From GCA-2687025 sp964473525 (GTDB lineage Bacteria; Poribacteria; WGA-4E; GCA-2687025), in the NCBI GenBank assembly GCA_964473525.1, contig CAYYPK010000002.1, positions 62,001 through 126,000 on the forward strand: a stretch of DNA of 64,000 bases, written 5' to 3'. The position numbers and the translations under genes were made by a program. The notes beneath the pieces were generated by a model. It was not told the DNA's origin, ran no database searches, and was given only the letters and a program-made list of their open reading frames with translations. Shown here one piece after another: positions 16,614 through 24,721 of the stretch (positions within the stretch are counted from its first letter, which is position 1; each line of letters starts with the position of its first letter).

Positions 16614-17237
16614 GTGAAGTTCGTGGGGGTGCTGCTGGCCGCGGGCGCGTCGAGTCGCATGGGCGCGCCGAAGCAACTGCTGCCGTTTGGGGAGCGCACG
16701 GTACTCGAGCAGGGCGTGCGGAACCTGCGAGAGGCGGGCGTCGACGCCACCGTTGTAGTCCTCGGCCACCATGCTGCCGCCATACGGCGGGAAGTGTCCG
16801 AGGCTTTCGCGGCGCGAGACGTATCGGAGGCGTGGAACCCCCTGCACGAGCGTGGGATGTTTACTTCGGTGCAATGTGGGATCCGCGCGGCGTCCGAGCT
16901 CGGCGCGGATGTCGCGCTCGTGGCTCTGGTGGACCAGCCGTTCGTGCCGTCGACCGTCTATGCCGAGGTGATGCGAGCGCACGCTCTCGGGTCAGCCATG
17001 GTGACCATCCCGGCGCGTGGGGAACGCCGCGGGCACCCGATCGCTCTATCCATGCGCCTGCGTGACGACATCTTGGATCCCGCCGACCCCAACACGACGC
17101 TGCGAGAAGTCATCAGGGCTCACGAACGCGACACACAACTCATGCCAGTGCGCGCGGACGAAATCCTGCGCGACATGGACGTGCCGGCGGAGTACGAGGA
17201 GGAACTGGGTCGCTGGCTCGCGGGGAAACCGGGTTAG
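16614..17237 (+). CDS. MocA-like nucleotidyltransferase (NTP_transf_3)
   Basis: A 207-residue cytosolic nucleotidyltransferase of the molybdenum-cofactor cytidylyl-/guanylyltransferase type. The nucleotide signature is VLLAAGASSRMGAPKQLLPFG, slightly split as LAAGASSRMG and PKQLLPFGERTVLEQG; the acceptor site includes VALVDQPFVPSTVYAEVM, and the middle is VTIPARGERRGHPIALS. In MocA, CTP is transferred to molybdopterin for xanthine-dehydrogenase-type enzymes. No molybdoenzyme, XdhC-like or cofactor gene is nearby, so another sugar- or cofactor-nucleotide role is possible. The start is the GTG at 16614, placed 6 nt after GAGGAG; an ATG at 16608 would leave no spacer. It is divergent from the DUF6785-type gene and convergent with the Gfo/Idh/MocA gene, 44 bp apart. 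Confidence 0.85.
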   Translation: MKFVGVLLAAGASSRMGAPKQLLPFGERTVLEQGVRNLREAGVDATVVVLGHHAAAIRREVSEAFAARDVSEAWNPLHERGMFTSVQCGIRAASELGADVALVALVDQPFVPSTVYAEVMRAHALGSAMVTIPARGERRGHPIALSMRLRDDILDPADPNTTLREVIRAHERDTQLMPVRADEILRDMDVPAEYEEELGRWLAGKPG

Positions 17238-17281
17238 CACCGTCGGGCGTTGAGGCGCGAGCGTGCGGAATCTGCGGAGAC

Positions 17282-18310
17282 CTACCGAACCGGCAGCGGG
17301 CACTCCAGCCCAGTCTCGATGGCTCGCCTCCCGGCTTCCACGATCTCCTGGCCGCGCCGCGTGGTGGTCAAAGTGAACGGCTCATCGGGCGCTTCGTCTC
17401 GGCGAAGCGCGTCGCAGAAGTGCTCGATGCCGTTCCGGGAGCCTTCGGCTAACGGCTTGATCTCGACGGGCACGCCCACGGCATGTTGCGACGTGTGGCG
17501 CAGCAGCATCTGACCCGTGACGGTGAGGATGCCTTCGGAGCCGTGGATCTCCAGCGTGGCTGGCGTCTGGGAGCCAAAGGAGCTCCATGTGCCTTCGCTG
17601 ATCGCGAACGCCTTGGGGTACTTCGCGATGAGGATGGCGTTGTCGAACACGTCGAGTTCGTCGTTCGCGAGCGTGCCGCCGGTTCCCATGACACTCGTCG
17701 GCTCTCCCAGGAGCCACGAGGTCAGCTGCGCGCCGTACGAGCACAGGTCGAGGTAGGCTCCGGTGCTGTTGTGCGTCGGGCTGTAGAGCCAGCGGGCGTA
17801 CTCCGCGGAGCCGTTGGGCGTACCCGTGCGGGGCTGCGATATGCGGTACCTCGCCTCGTAGATGTCGCCGATCTCGCCATCACGCGCCCGTTGCACGGCG
17901 ACCCGGATGGGCGCGGACCATAGGCGTGGAAAGTCGACCATGTAAGGGATGTCGGTGCGTTGCACGGCGGTGACGATCTGGTCCATCTCGTCCAGACTCG
18001 TCGCCATGGGCTTCTCGAGGAACAACCCAAGGCCGCGCTCGGCGCACAGCTCGGCCAGCGCCACGTGCTCGACCGGTAGGAGTCCGCTGATGACAGCGCG
18101 GAATGTCTCGCCGTCGAGTAGATCCTGCGGGTCGGCGTAGAGAGACTCGGCGTTGCACCCAGTCGCCTGAGCGAACCGCGTACGCGACTCCTCGTCAGGA
18201 TCGGCGGCGCCGACGATGTCCACGTAAGACAGCTTCGACGCTTGCTCGACGACCGTCCAGACGTTCTCATGCACGAGGCCGATAACAGCGACGCGTATGG
18301 CGCCGGCCAT
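17282..18310 (-). CDS. Gfo/Idh/MocA-family oxidoreductase
   Basis: A 342-residue NAD(P)-dependent dehydrogenase of the glucose-fructose oxidoreductase/inositol dehydrogenase family. It has the Rossmann start RVAVIGLVHENVWTVVEQ (less canonical than GxGxxG, with GLVHEN), DIVGAADPDEESRTRF, the NAD-site motif GLFLEKPMATSLDEM (the conserved EKP catalytic Lys) and the substrate half with GAYLDLCSYGAQLTSWLLG. The C-terminal sheet includes LEIHGSEGILTVTG, typical of the family. GGAGG followed by 7 nt selects the ATG at 18308-18310. The GLVHEN loop is a deviation in the dinucleotide-binding motif worth noting. No linked sugar genes; substrate unknown. It is convergent with the nucleotidyltransferase and divergent from the small protein at 18494. 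Confidence 0.9.
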   Translation of the reverse strand: MAGAIRVAVIGLVHENVWTVVEQASKLSYVDIVGAADPDEESRTRFAQATGCNAESLYADPQDLLDGETFRAVISGLLPVEHVALAELCAERGLGLFLEKPMATSLDEMDQIVTAVQRTDIPYMVDFPRLWSAPIRVAVQRARDGEIGDIYEARYRISQPRTGTPNGSAEYARWLYSPTHNSTGAYLDLCSYGAQLTSWLLGEPTSVMGTGGTLANDELDVFDNAILIAKYPKAFAISEGTWSSFGSQTPATLEIHGSEGILTVTGQMLLRHTSQHAVGVPVEIKPLAEGSRNGIEHFCDALRRDEAPDEPFTLTTTRRGQEIVEAGRRAIETGLECPLPVR

Positions 18311-18493
18311 TCGGTATCCTCCGAGGGGGTACGCGTGCACATTCCTCTCACATAGCCCTATTAGAACGTCCGTGGGACCACGGCGTTACACCCGTCTTGC
18401 CACATGGCCATGCGACCCACGCGTCCGAGTCGACTCGCCCGCTAGTTTTCCGCTAGAATGGGGCCGCGAGCGTCACCCAGCCGGAGGCCGTCG

Positions 18494-18757
18494 GTGCCGA
18501 ACTACATTACGTCCCATGTCATTGCGTGTATGCCACATCAGAGGCTCCAGCAGCTACTCGTCGAGATGCAGACCGCCGAAGGCGACGTGCGCAACCTGCG
18601 CGCGTACGCGGACACGCTCCAGGGGCGTATGGTCTGCGAATTCACAGCGCCGGACGCCGAGGCGCTCAAGGCGTGGCTGGAGGAGCGCAAGATTACGAAC
18701 ACGGGCGTCTTCCGCGTCGAATTCTACGCCGAGGACGGCGAGGTCACGCGGCAATGA
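18494..18757 (+). CDS. Small protein, ferredoxin-like-fold candidate (DUF4242-like)
   Basis: An 87-residue protein read from a GTG at 18494, supported by GGAGG at 18483-18487 with a 6-nt spacer. The body is NYITSHVIACMPHQRLQQLL, then a helix (QTAEGDVRNLRAYADTLQ) and two strands (RMVCEFTAPDAEALKAWLEE, FRVEFYAEDGEV). The alternation resembles small ferredoxin-like proteins such as DUF4242/DUF3303 members, but the similarity is not strong enough to name. Its last four bases overlap the start of the next gene (ATGA). It is the first gene of the plus-strand block leading to ispD. Confidence 0.65.
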   Translation: MPNYITSHVIACMPHQRLQQLLVEMQTAEGDVRNLRAYADTLQGRMVCEFTAPDAEALKAWLEERKITNTGVFRVEFYAEDGEVTRQ

Positions 18758-18915
18758 GCGAGACCGATACCCCGTTCCGCCGTCGTATGGTTCTGGTCGC
18801 CCTTTGGCTCGCCGTCGCCGGCCTTGTCTGGCTGTTCGACGCAGGCGTCCAGCAGGAAGCGCGCACGAAGCTCGCGGACGACGCTCTGGACGTGACCGCA
18901 TCCCCGCGGCGCTAA
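18754..18915 (+). CDS. Small single-span membrane protein
   Basis: A 53-residue protein: a short charged head (MSETDTPFRRRM), one hydrophobic segment (VLVALWLAVAGLVWLF) and a polar tail. The Arg cluster before the helix predicts a cytoplasmic N-terminus. It starts inside the stop of the preceding small gene (ATGA overlap), and ispD starts 43 bp later. Its existence rests on this coupling and on the clean membrane segment; it could be a short partner of the preceding protein. Function unknown. Confidence 0.55.
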   Translation: MSETDTPFRRRMVLVALWLAVAGLVWLFDAGVQQEARTKLADDALDVTASPRR

Positions 18916-18958
18916 CGCCGGCAGGGCGACTCCGTCAGACTGGTGGATGGGCCGAAGC

Positions 18959-19690
18959 ATGAGCGCAAGCGACATTGGACTATCGCCCGCGGTGGCCGTC
19001 GTGCCCGCCGCCGGGGCGAGCACACGCATGGGCCCTGCCGCGACGAAAAAGACGTACATCAGCGTGGCTGGCGCGCCTCTCATCACGCACACCGTCTCGC
19101 GGCTGCTGGACGCTCCCGACATCGCCCACGTGTACCTCGTCGTCGCGCCCGCCGAGGTGGCCGGGTGCGCCGACGCGGTGTTGGAGCCGCACGGCCTTGG
19201 CGACGACGTCACTGTCGTTGGCGGCGGTTCCTCGCGCCAGGAGTCCGTGATGCGCGGACTCGTCGCCGCCCAGGACGCAGCGCGCTTCGTTGTGGTGCAC
19301 GACGGAGCGCGGCCGCTTGTCACCTCGGCGATGGTCGCGCGGACGCTCGCCGCGGCGAGGCAGGTCGGCGCCTCCACCGTAGCGATACCGGTCAAGGACA
19401 CCCTGAAGCGCGGCGACGGCGAGCACCTCGTGACCGCGAGCGTCGACCGCGAGATGCTGTGGCGCGTGCAGACGCCGCAGGCGTTCCGACTCGATTTGCT
19501 CCTGGACGCGCACGTCACCGCCAGAAGTCAGGGCATCCACGTCACCGACGACGCGTCGCTGATCGAGCACACGGGGCGTCCCGTGCAGCTTGTTCTCGGC
19601 GATGAGCGCAACATCAAGATAACGACCCAGGACGACCTACCCATGGCGGAGTTTCTGCTCGCCCAGGCCGACCGCGGAGCGACGTCTTGA
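18959..19690 (+). CDS. ispD: 2-C-methyl-D-erythritol 4-phosphate cytidylyltransferase
   Basis: IspD transfers CMP from CTP to methylerythritol 4-phosphate in the non-mevalonate isoprenoid pathway. Of the 243 residues, the CTP-binding loop is AVVPAAGASTRMGP followed by KKTYISVAG, a typical glycine-rich signature with the conserved Arg and Lys. Other blocks are VVVHDGARPLVT, STVAIPVKDTLKR, MLWRVQTPQAFRLDLL, VTDDASLIE and RNIKITTQDDLPMAE, all in the expected order. I start at the ATG 18959, since GGTGGATGGG lies at an acceptable distance; another ATG at 18947 is possible. The stop overlaps the ispF start (TTGA), and cysS follows, an arrangement common in bacteria. uppS at the left edge acts later in the same pathway. 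Confidence 0.95.
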   Translation: MSASDIGLSPAVAVVPAAGASTRMGPAATKKTYISVAGAPLITHTVSRLLDAPDIAHVYLVVAPAEVAGCADAVLEPHGLGDDVTVVGGGSSRQESVMRGLVAAQDAARFVVVHDGARPLVTSAMVARTLAAARQVGASTVAIPVKDTLKRGDGEHLVTASVDREMLWRVQTPQAFRLDLLLDAHVTARSQGIHVTDDASLIEHTGRPVQLVLGDERNIKITTQDDLPMAEFLLAQADRGATS

Positions 19691-20199
19691 GCGCCTCGGA
19701 CGACGCGCGACTGTTAGCAATCCGCACAGGGCTAGGCTATGATAGCCATCGGCTTGCGGAGGGTGAAACGCTTGTGCTCGGAGGGGTCGACATCCGACAC
19801 GAGCGAGGCCTGGTTGGCCACTCCGACGCGGACGCGCTCGCGCACGCCATCTGCGATGCTCTCCTGGGCGCGGCGGGGTTGGGCGACATCGGCGCCCACT
19901 TCCCAGACACCGACCCAGAATACAAGGACGCCGATAGCATCGTGTTGCTGGGGCGGGTGGCCCGTCTGGTGGGTAAGACGCACATGGTGTTGAACGTCGA
20001 CAGCACCATCCACGCCGAACGACCCAAGATGGCTCCCCACATCCCGGCGATGCGCGCGCGGCTCGCCCGGGCGTTGCAGCTTCCGGTCGAGCGCGTCAAC
20101 GTGAAGGCAAAGACGGGCGAAGGCGTCGGGCCGGTAGGAACCGAACAGGCGATCGAAACAACGGCGATCGCGACCCTCGTAGCCAGGGATGCGGTCTGA
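19687..20199 (+). CDS. ispF: 2-C-methyl-D-erythritol 2,4-cyclodiphosphate synthase
   Basis: IspF cyclises the CDP-methylerythritol phosphate product to MEcPP with release of CMP. The 170-residue length is standard for the homotrimeric enzyme. Metal and active-site motifs are visible: RTGLGYDSHRLAEG (Zn Asp and His), GLVGHSDADALAHAICDA (second Zn His), GDIGAHFPDTDPEYKDADS, NVDSTIHAERPKMAPH and KAKTGEGVGPVGTEQAIET. The start is a TTG whose bases overlap the ispD stop; the family fold starts soon after, at R-T-G-L-G, and no ATG intervenes. A TTG start with a 4-bp overlap suggests translation mainly by reinitiation after ispD. Confidence 0.95.
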   Translation: MSASDDARLLAIRTGLGYDSHRLAEGETLVLGGVDIRHERGLVGHSDADALAHAICDALLGAAGLGDIGAHFPDTDPEYKDADSIVLLGRVARLVGKTHMVLNVDSTIHAERPKMAPHIPAMRARLARALQLPVERVNVKAKTGEGVGPVGTEQAIETTAIATLVARDAV

Positions 20200-20249
20200 G
20201 TGGGTGGAGCGCCGCGCGCCAACCCCGTGAGACAGGCAAGGGACGACAT

Positions 20250-21872
20250 ATGGCGATAAGGGTCTACAACTCGCTGACTCGGCGGCTGGAGGACTTCGTG
20301 CCTCGCACCCCCGGGAAGGTGACGATGTACTGTTGTGGCCCGACCGTCTACGATCTACAAGGCATCCACAACGCCCGCACGTTCGTCAGCTTCGATGTCA
20401 TACGGCGGTACCTCACGTACCGCGGCTTCGACGTGACCTTCGCGCAGAACGTCACCGACATCGACGACAAGATCATACAGCGGGCGCAGGAGAATGACGC
20501 CGACGCCCTCGACTGGGCGGCGATGTACGCCGATGAATACGCCGCGGACATGGTGTCTCTCGGCGTGCTGCCGCCAGACGTAGCGCCCAAGGCCAGCGAA
20601 ACCGTGCCGGAGATGCAGGAGCTCATCGGGCAGTTGGTGGACGGCGAGGCGGCGTACGCTACGGACAGTGGCGTCTACTACAGCGTCGAGTCCTTCGACG
20701 GATACGGGAAGCTGTCGAACCGGTCCGCCGACGATGTCCGCGCTGGGGCGCGCATCGACGTCGACGAAGAGAAGCGCGATCCGCGTGACTTCGCCCTGTG
20801 GAAGCGCGCCAAGATAGGCGAGCCGTGGTGGGATAGCCCCTGGGGCAAGGGGCGGCCGGGCTGGCACATCGAGTGCTCGGCCATGGTGATGAAGTACTTC
20901 GGGACGACAGCGGACATCCACGCTGGCGGCGCGGACCTCATCTTTCCGCACCACGAAAACGAGATCGCGCAGAGCGAGAAGGCTACCGGTGAGCCGTTCG
21001 CGCGCTACTGGCTACACGGCGCGCTGCTGCGCGTCGGCGGCGAGAAGATGGGCAAGTCCCTCGGCAACTTCATCACCGTGAGGGACGCGGCGGCGCAGTA
21101 TCCCCCGGAAGCGATCCGTCTGTTCTACCTGTCGACTCATTACCGCAAGCCGCTCGACTATACGCCGCAGGCGATTGAGGAGAACATCGCCTCCGCGCGT
21201 CGCTTGAACCGGTGCCTCGACACGCTCATTCAGGGGTCCGACGGCGCCGCGGCGTTCTTGGACGCTGAGGAACCCGAGGACGCCGCGGCGCGCGAGCTCA
21301 CCAAGACCGTCTCCGCGGCGAAGGGTCGATTCATCGCGTTGGTGGACGACGATTTCAACTTCGCGGGTGGGCTCGGCGTGCTGTTCGAGTTCGCCCACGC
21401 CGCCAATCGGTTCGTCGCGGAAGTCGCGGACGCCACGGACGACGGGCGCCGCGCCATGGCAACGGGAGCGGAGTTCCTCGGCAGTGTGATGGGCGACTTG
21501 CTCGGCATTCGGTCGGACGAAGACGGGGCCTCTGGACGCCTCAGCGGACTGGTCGACCTATCCGTCGCACTGCGCCAGAGCGCGCGTGACGCCAAGGACT
21601 GGGCCACTGCCGACCGACTGCGCGACACGCTCGTGGAAGCAGGCGTGGAAGTGCACGACGGGCGCGACGGAAGCGGTTGGGAGCTGTCTCCTGGCTCCGA
21701 CGAGGGCGGCGCTTGCTCCGCGGTCGTTGAGCTGGTTATTGCTTTGCGCGTAGAGGCGCGGGAGCGCAAGGAATGGGACGCCGCCGACGCCCTGCGCGAC
21801 GCGCTCGCGGCGGCGGGAGTGCAACTGTTGGATTCGCGCGACGGTACGAAGTGGGAGTGGTCGGACGCGTAG
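20250..21872 (+). CDS. cysS: Cysteinyl-tRNA synthetase with altered HIGH motif and duplicated C-terminal domain
   Basis: A class I aminoacyl-tRNA synthetase of 540 residues; typical CysRS is about 460-480. The start MAIRVYNSLTRRLEDF and YCCGPTVYD are normal. Zn-site residues are present: Cys29, Cys209 (HIECSAMVM), His234 and Glu238 (FPHHENE). KMSKS is KMGKS at 266-270. Where most CysRS have HIGN/HIGH, this protein reads GIHN at 38-41, so His and Gly appear exchanged. The C-terminus has two copies of the usual 45-residue motif: LRQSARDAKDWATADRLRD through DGRDGSGWEL, then LRVEARERKEWDAADALRD through DSRDGTKWEW. The duplication explains the extra length. It lies immediately downstream of ispDF, and no second cysS is in this window. 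Confidence 0.93.
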   Translation: MAIRVYNSLTRRLEDFVPRTPGKVTMYCCGPTVYDLQGIHNARTFVSFDVIRRYLTYRGFDVTFAQNVTDIDDKIIQRAQENDADALDWAAMYADEYAADMVSLGVLPPDVAPKASETVPEMQELIGQLVDGEAAYATDSGVYYSVESFDGYGKLSNRSADDVRAGARIDVDEEKRDPRDFALWKRAKIGEPWWDSPWGKGRPGWHIECSAMVMKYFGTTADIHAGGADLIFPHHENEIAQSEKATGEPFARYWLHGALLRVGGEKMGKSLGNFITVRDAAAQYPPEAIRLFYLSTHYRKPLDYTPQAIEENIASARRLNRCLDTLIQGSDGAAAFLDAEEPEDAAARELTKTVSAAKGRFIALVDDDFNFAGGLGVLFEFAHAANRFVAEVADATDDGRRAMATGAEFLGSVMGDLLGIRSDEDGASGRLSGLVDLSVALRQSARDAKDWATADRLRDTLVEAGVEVHDGRDGSGWELSPGSDEGGACSAVVELVIALRVEARERKEWDAADALRDALAAAGVQLLDSRDGTKWEWSDA

Positions 21873-21930
21873 CCCTTACGCCGCGCCTGGCGCTGCCGGG
21901 AGCGCGGCTCAACGATGGGAGTCAGGAGCG

Positions 21931-22530
21931 ATGAAGACGAAGGCCCTGATCTTTGGCGCCGGCGTGCTGTCGTCGGCTTTAGCCGTGGGATGCGCCGCGA
22001 TCATCGGCGCCTCCTCTGGGACACTGAGCGAGAACCTGGCGACTCAGGAGATGGGAGGCGTCGCGAACAAGCCGCTCGTCAACGACGGCAACGAATTCAC
22101 CCAGGACAAGACCGGATCCCCGACGTACGACCCCAAAGACCCCAACTGGATGGAATACGAGAAGCTCACCGTCGCCGAGGTGAGGCTCAAGGAGCCCGGA
22201 CCAATCCACAAGGTGGTCGTGCGGACGAAGGATCTCGACTTGCCCATACCACAGGGCATGACCGTCTCCATCGACTACCTGTCCCTCGAAGACGAGTGGA
22301 TTGAGGTCCGCAAGTGGATACGCAACCCCATCCCTCGCATCGTTTCCCAGGGAATGAACGTCGTCGGCAAGGGCGCGCGCCTGCGAATCAAGCGGCCCTC
22401 GACGGTGTTCGCTGGCGGTGGCGGCGACAATACGGACACGGGTGACCGGATCGTCTATGAGGTCGAGATCTACCGCTATCTGACCGACGAGGAGCTAGCC
22501 GCGAAGGCTGCCGCCGAGGCAGCGAACTGA
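21931..22530 (+). CDS. Lipoprotein of unknown function
   Basis: A 199-residue protein with a signal peptide (MKTKALIFGAGVLSSALAVGC) and lipobox ALAVGC, Cys at 21. The mature part is predicted to form a beta-sandwich: YEKLTVAEVRLKEP, IHKVVVRTKDLDLPIPQGMT, WIEVRKWIRNPIPRIV, GARLRIKRP and DRIVYEVEIYRYL. It ends in an Ala/Glu-rich helix (DEELAAKAAAEAAN). The AGGAG ends 2 nt before the ATG at 21931, slightly close but acceptable. It sits between cysS and dprA. I recognise no family; a cell-envelope role is inferred only from the lipobox. Confidence 0.75.
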   Translation: MKTKALIFGAGVLSSALAVGCAAIIGASSGTLSENLATQEMGGVANKPLVNDGNEFTQDKTGSPTYDPKDPNWMEYEKLTVAEVRLKEPGPIHKVVVRTKDLDLPIPQGMTVSIDYLSLEDEWIEVRKWIRNPIPRIVSQGMNVVGKGARLRIKRPSTVFAGGGGDNTDTGDRIVYEVEIYRYLTDEELAAKAAAEAAN

Positions 22531-22535
22531 CCACG

Positions 22536-23687
22536 GTGGCCCCGACGACACTCGACGACGAGACAAGGGCGCTCATCACGCTCAGCGCCGTCCGCGGGAT
22601 GGGCGCGACGAAGCTGGGCAAGCTGCTAGAGCACTTCGACGACGCCGTGGACTGCCTCGCTGCTCCAGACGAGGATCTGCGAAGGGCGGGGCTATCGTCG
22701 CGTCTTGTCGTCGCCGTCATGCAGGCGCGCGAGGAAGGCATCCCCGCCGACGAGGAGAAGCGGCTGCAGGCCCCCGGGCTGTCGTTCGTGCACAAGGACG
22801 CGGACGCGTACCCATCGCTACTGAGGCACATCTACGACCCGCCGCCGCTCCTCTACGTGATGGGAGCGTTGTCCGGCGAGGAGCCAACGATCGCCATCGT
22901 TGGCTCCCGGTGGGCAGACGCCCCGGCATTGCGGGGCGCCCTCGAGATCGCCGAAGGCATGGCGGACGAGGGCTTCACGGTAGTGAGCGGGCTCGCTGAG
23001 GGAGTGGACACGCAAGCGCATCTGGGAGCCCTCGCGGGTGGTGGCCGCACCGTCGCCGTCCTGGCGAACGGGCTGGCTACAGTCTACCCCGTGCAGAACA
23101 CGGAGCTAGCTGAGAGAATCAGGGAGCGAGGCGCGCTCATCTCCGAGCGGCGCATGGACGCCGCGCCCAGGGCGCGCAACTTCCCGTCGCGCAACCGGAT
23201 CATCAGCGGCATGTGCCGCGCGACGTTGGTCGTGCAGGCGCCGAAGCGTAGCGGAGCTCTCATCACCGCGCATCGCGCGTTGGAGGAGGGTCGCGAGGTG
23301 TTCGCCATGCCGTGGGACGACGGCGCGGCCGCGGACGGATCGAATGCGCTGATTGCCGACGGAGCGACGCCAGTGTCCTCGGCGGCCGAGCTGGCGGAGG
23401 CGGTGCGTGCGTTGCCCGAAATGCAGTCTTCGTCCGTGCGGCCTCTGCGTAACCGGCCCGCGGCGGCGCCGGCGCCTGACGGGACGCTGCCCGCTCCGCC
23501 GCCGCCTGACCTGCGCGACGATGAGGCCGCCGTGTGGGAAGCCCTGACCGAGGAAGCGACGCACATTGACGCGCTCGTGCAGCTCACGGGCATGCCCGCT
23601 GGCGCCGTGGGTGGCGTGCTGCTGCTGTTGGAGATGAAGTCGCTGGTGCGGCAGTACCCCGGCAAGCGTTTCGCGAGGAAAGGGTAG
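22536..23687 (+). CDS. dprA: DNA-processing protein DprA
   Basis: DprA/Smf loads RecA onto incoming single-stranded DNA during natural transformation. The 383-residue protein has the N-terminal helical part (ALITLSAVRGMGATKLGKLL) and the Rossmann-like DprA core with IAIVGSR, FTVVSGLAEGVDTQAHLGAL and FPSRNRIISGMCRATLVVQAP. A C-terminal winged-helix-like domain reads AAVWEALTEEATHIDALVQL to KSLVRQYPGKRFARKG, joined by a Pro/Ala-rich linker of about 35 residues. The start is a GTG 5 bp after the lipoprotein stop, with no clear ribosome site, so translation may depend on coupling. accA follows after 5 bp. No other competence genes are in view. Confidence 0.94.
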   Translation: MAPTTLDDETRALITLSAVRGMGATKLGKLLEHFDDAVDCLAAPDEDLRRAGLSSRLVVAVMQAREEGIPADEEKRLQAPGLSFVHKDADAYPSLLRHIYDPPPLLYVMGALSGEEPTIAIVGSRWADAPALRGALEIAEGMADEGFTVVSGLAEGVDTQAHLGALAGGGRTVAVLANGLATVYPVQNTELAERIRERGALISERRMDAAPRARNFPSRNRIISGMCRATLVVQAPKRSGALITAHRALEEGREVFAMPWDDGAAADGSNALIADGATPVSSAAELAEAVRALPEMQSSSVRPLRNRPAAAPAPDGTLPAPPPPDLRDDEAAVWEALTEEATHIDALVQLTGMPAGAVGGVLLLLEMKSLVRQYPGKRFARKG

Positions 23688-23692
23688 TCACC

Positions 23693-24670
23693 GTGGATCC
23701 GACGGACATCCACTTCGAGGACAGCCTCTTCGCCATTGAGGCGAAGATCGACGAACTGAGGAGCGCCCTTGCGGACGCGGAGATGCCCCTCGACCGCGAC
23801 GTGCGCCTTCTCGAACGCGCGTACGAGCGCGCCCGCGCCAAGATATACGACGACCTCACCGCATGGCAAAAGGTGTGGCTGGCCAGGCGACCGACGCGTC
23901 CGCGTGGCTCCGACTACGTGCAGGCGCTCATTGAGGACCGAGTCGAGATGCACTCCGACGGAGTAGACGGCGACGATCCCGCGCTCCACGGTGGCGTCGG
24001 CTGGTTCGAGGGACGACCGGTCGTGTATCTGTCCCAACAGAAGGGGCGGAACACCAAGGAGAACATCCTCACCAACTTCGGCATGATGCACCCTCAGGGC
24101 TACCGCAAGGCGCGCCGACTCATGCGGCTCGCGGCTAAGTTCGACCGCCCGATAGTCGCGTTTGTGGACACGCCCGCGGCGCATCCCGGCGTCCATGCCG
24201 AGACGCGTGGCCAGGCGACAGCCATCGCTGAAAACCTGCTCGAGATGGCTGGTCTGCCCGTGCCGATGATCGCCGTCGTAGTCGGCGAGGGAGGCAGCGG
24301 CGGCGCGCTCGGGGTCGCCATGGGGAATGCCGTGCTGATGCTCGAATACTCCGTCTACTGCGTCGCGCCTCCCGAGGCGTGTAGCGGCATCCTCTGGAAG
24401 GACTCTGGCGAGCACGCGCCAGAAGCCGCGGAAGGACTCAAGCTCACCGCCAAAGACCTGCTCGAGTACCACGTTATCGATGAGATCATCCCCGAGCCAC
24501 CGGGAGGCGCCCACCGAGACCCGCCGGAGACGTTCCGTCGCGTGCGACAGGCGATACGGCAACGGCTCGTGGAACTGTCGGCGTACGACGCCGATGGACT
24601 CGTCGCGCAACGCTATGACAAATACCGCCGCATCGGCGTGTACGAAACGGGTGGCTTGCCCGCGGCGTGA
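23693..24670 (+). CDS. accA: Acetyl-CoA carboxylase carboxyltransferase, alpha subunit
   Basis: AccA forms half of the carboxyltransferase that transfers CO2 from biotin to acetyl-CoA in fatty acid synthesis. The 325-residue length is standard. Family motifs: IEAKIDELRSAL at the start, RGSDYVQALIEDRVEMHSDG, VYLSQQKGRNTKENILTNFG, PQGYRKARRLMRLAAKF, VAFVDTPAAHPGVHAETRGQA and VVVGEGGSGGALGVAMGN, with YCVAPPEACSGILWKDS late. Most AccA have GAYPG-x-x-AEERGQ where this has AAHPGVHAETRGQ, a mild deviation near the active site. The start is a GTG at 23693, 5 bp after dprA. accD, accB and accC are not in the window. Confidence 0.94.
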   Translation: MDPTDIHFEDSLFAIEAKIDELRSALADAEMPLDRDVRLLERAYERARAKIYDDLTAWQKVWLARRPTRPRGSDYVQALIEDRVEMHSDGVDGDDPALHGGVGWFEGRPVVYLSQQKGRNTKENILTNFGMMHPQGYRKARRLMRLAAKFDRPIVAFVDTPAAHPGVHAETRGQATAIAENLLEMAGLPVPMIAVVVGEGGSGGALGVAMGNAVLMLEYSVYCVAPPEACSGILWKDSGEHAPEAAEGLKLTAKDLLEYHVIDEIIPEPPGGAHRDPPETFRRVRQAIRQRLVELSAYDADGLVAQRYDKYRRIGVYETGGLPAA

Positions 24671-24721
24671 AAAGGCGTGCGCTTACCGTCGCTACACACA
24701 CGGACCTTGTCGGAGAACCGT

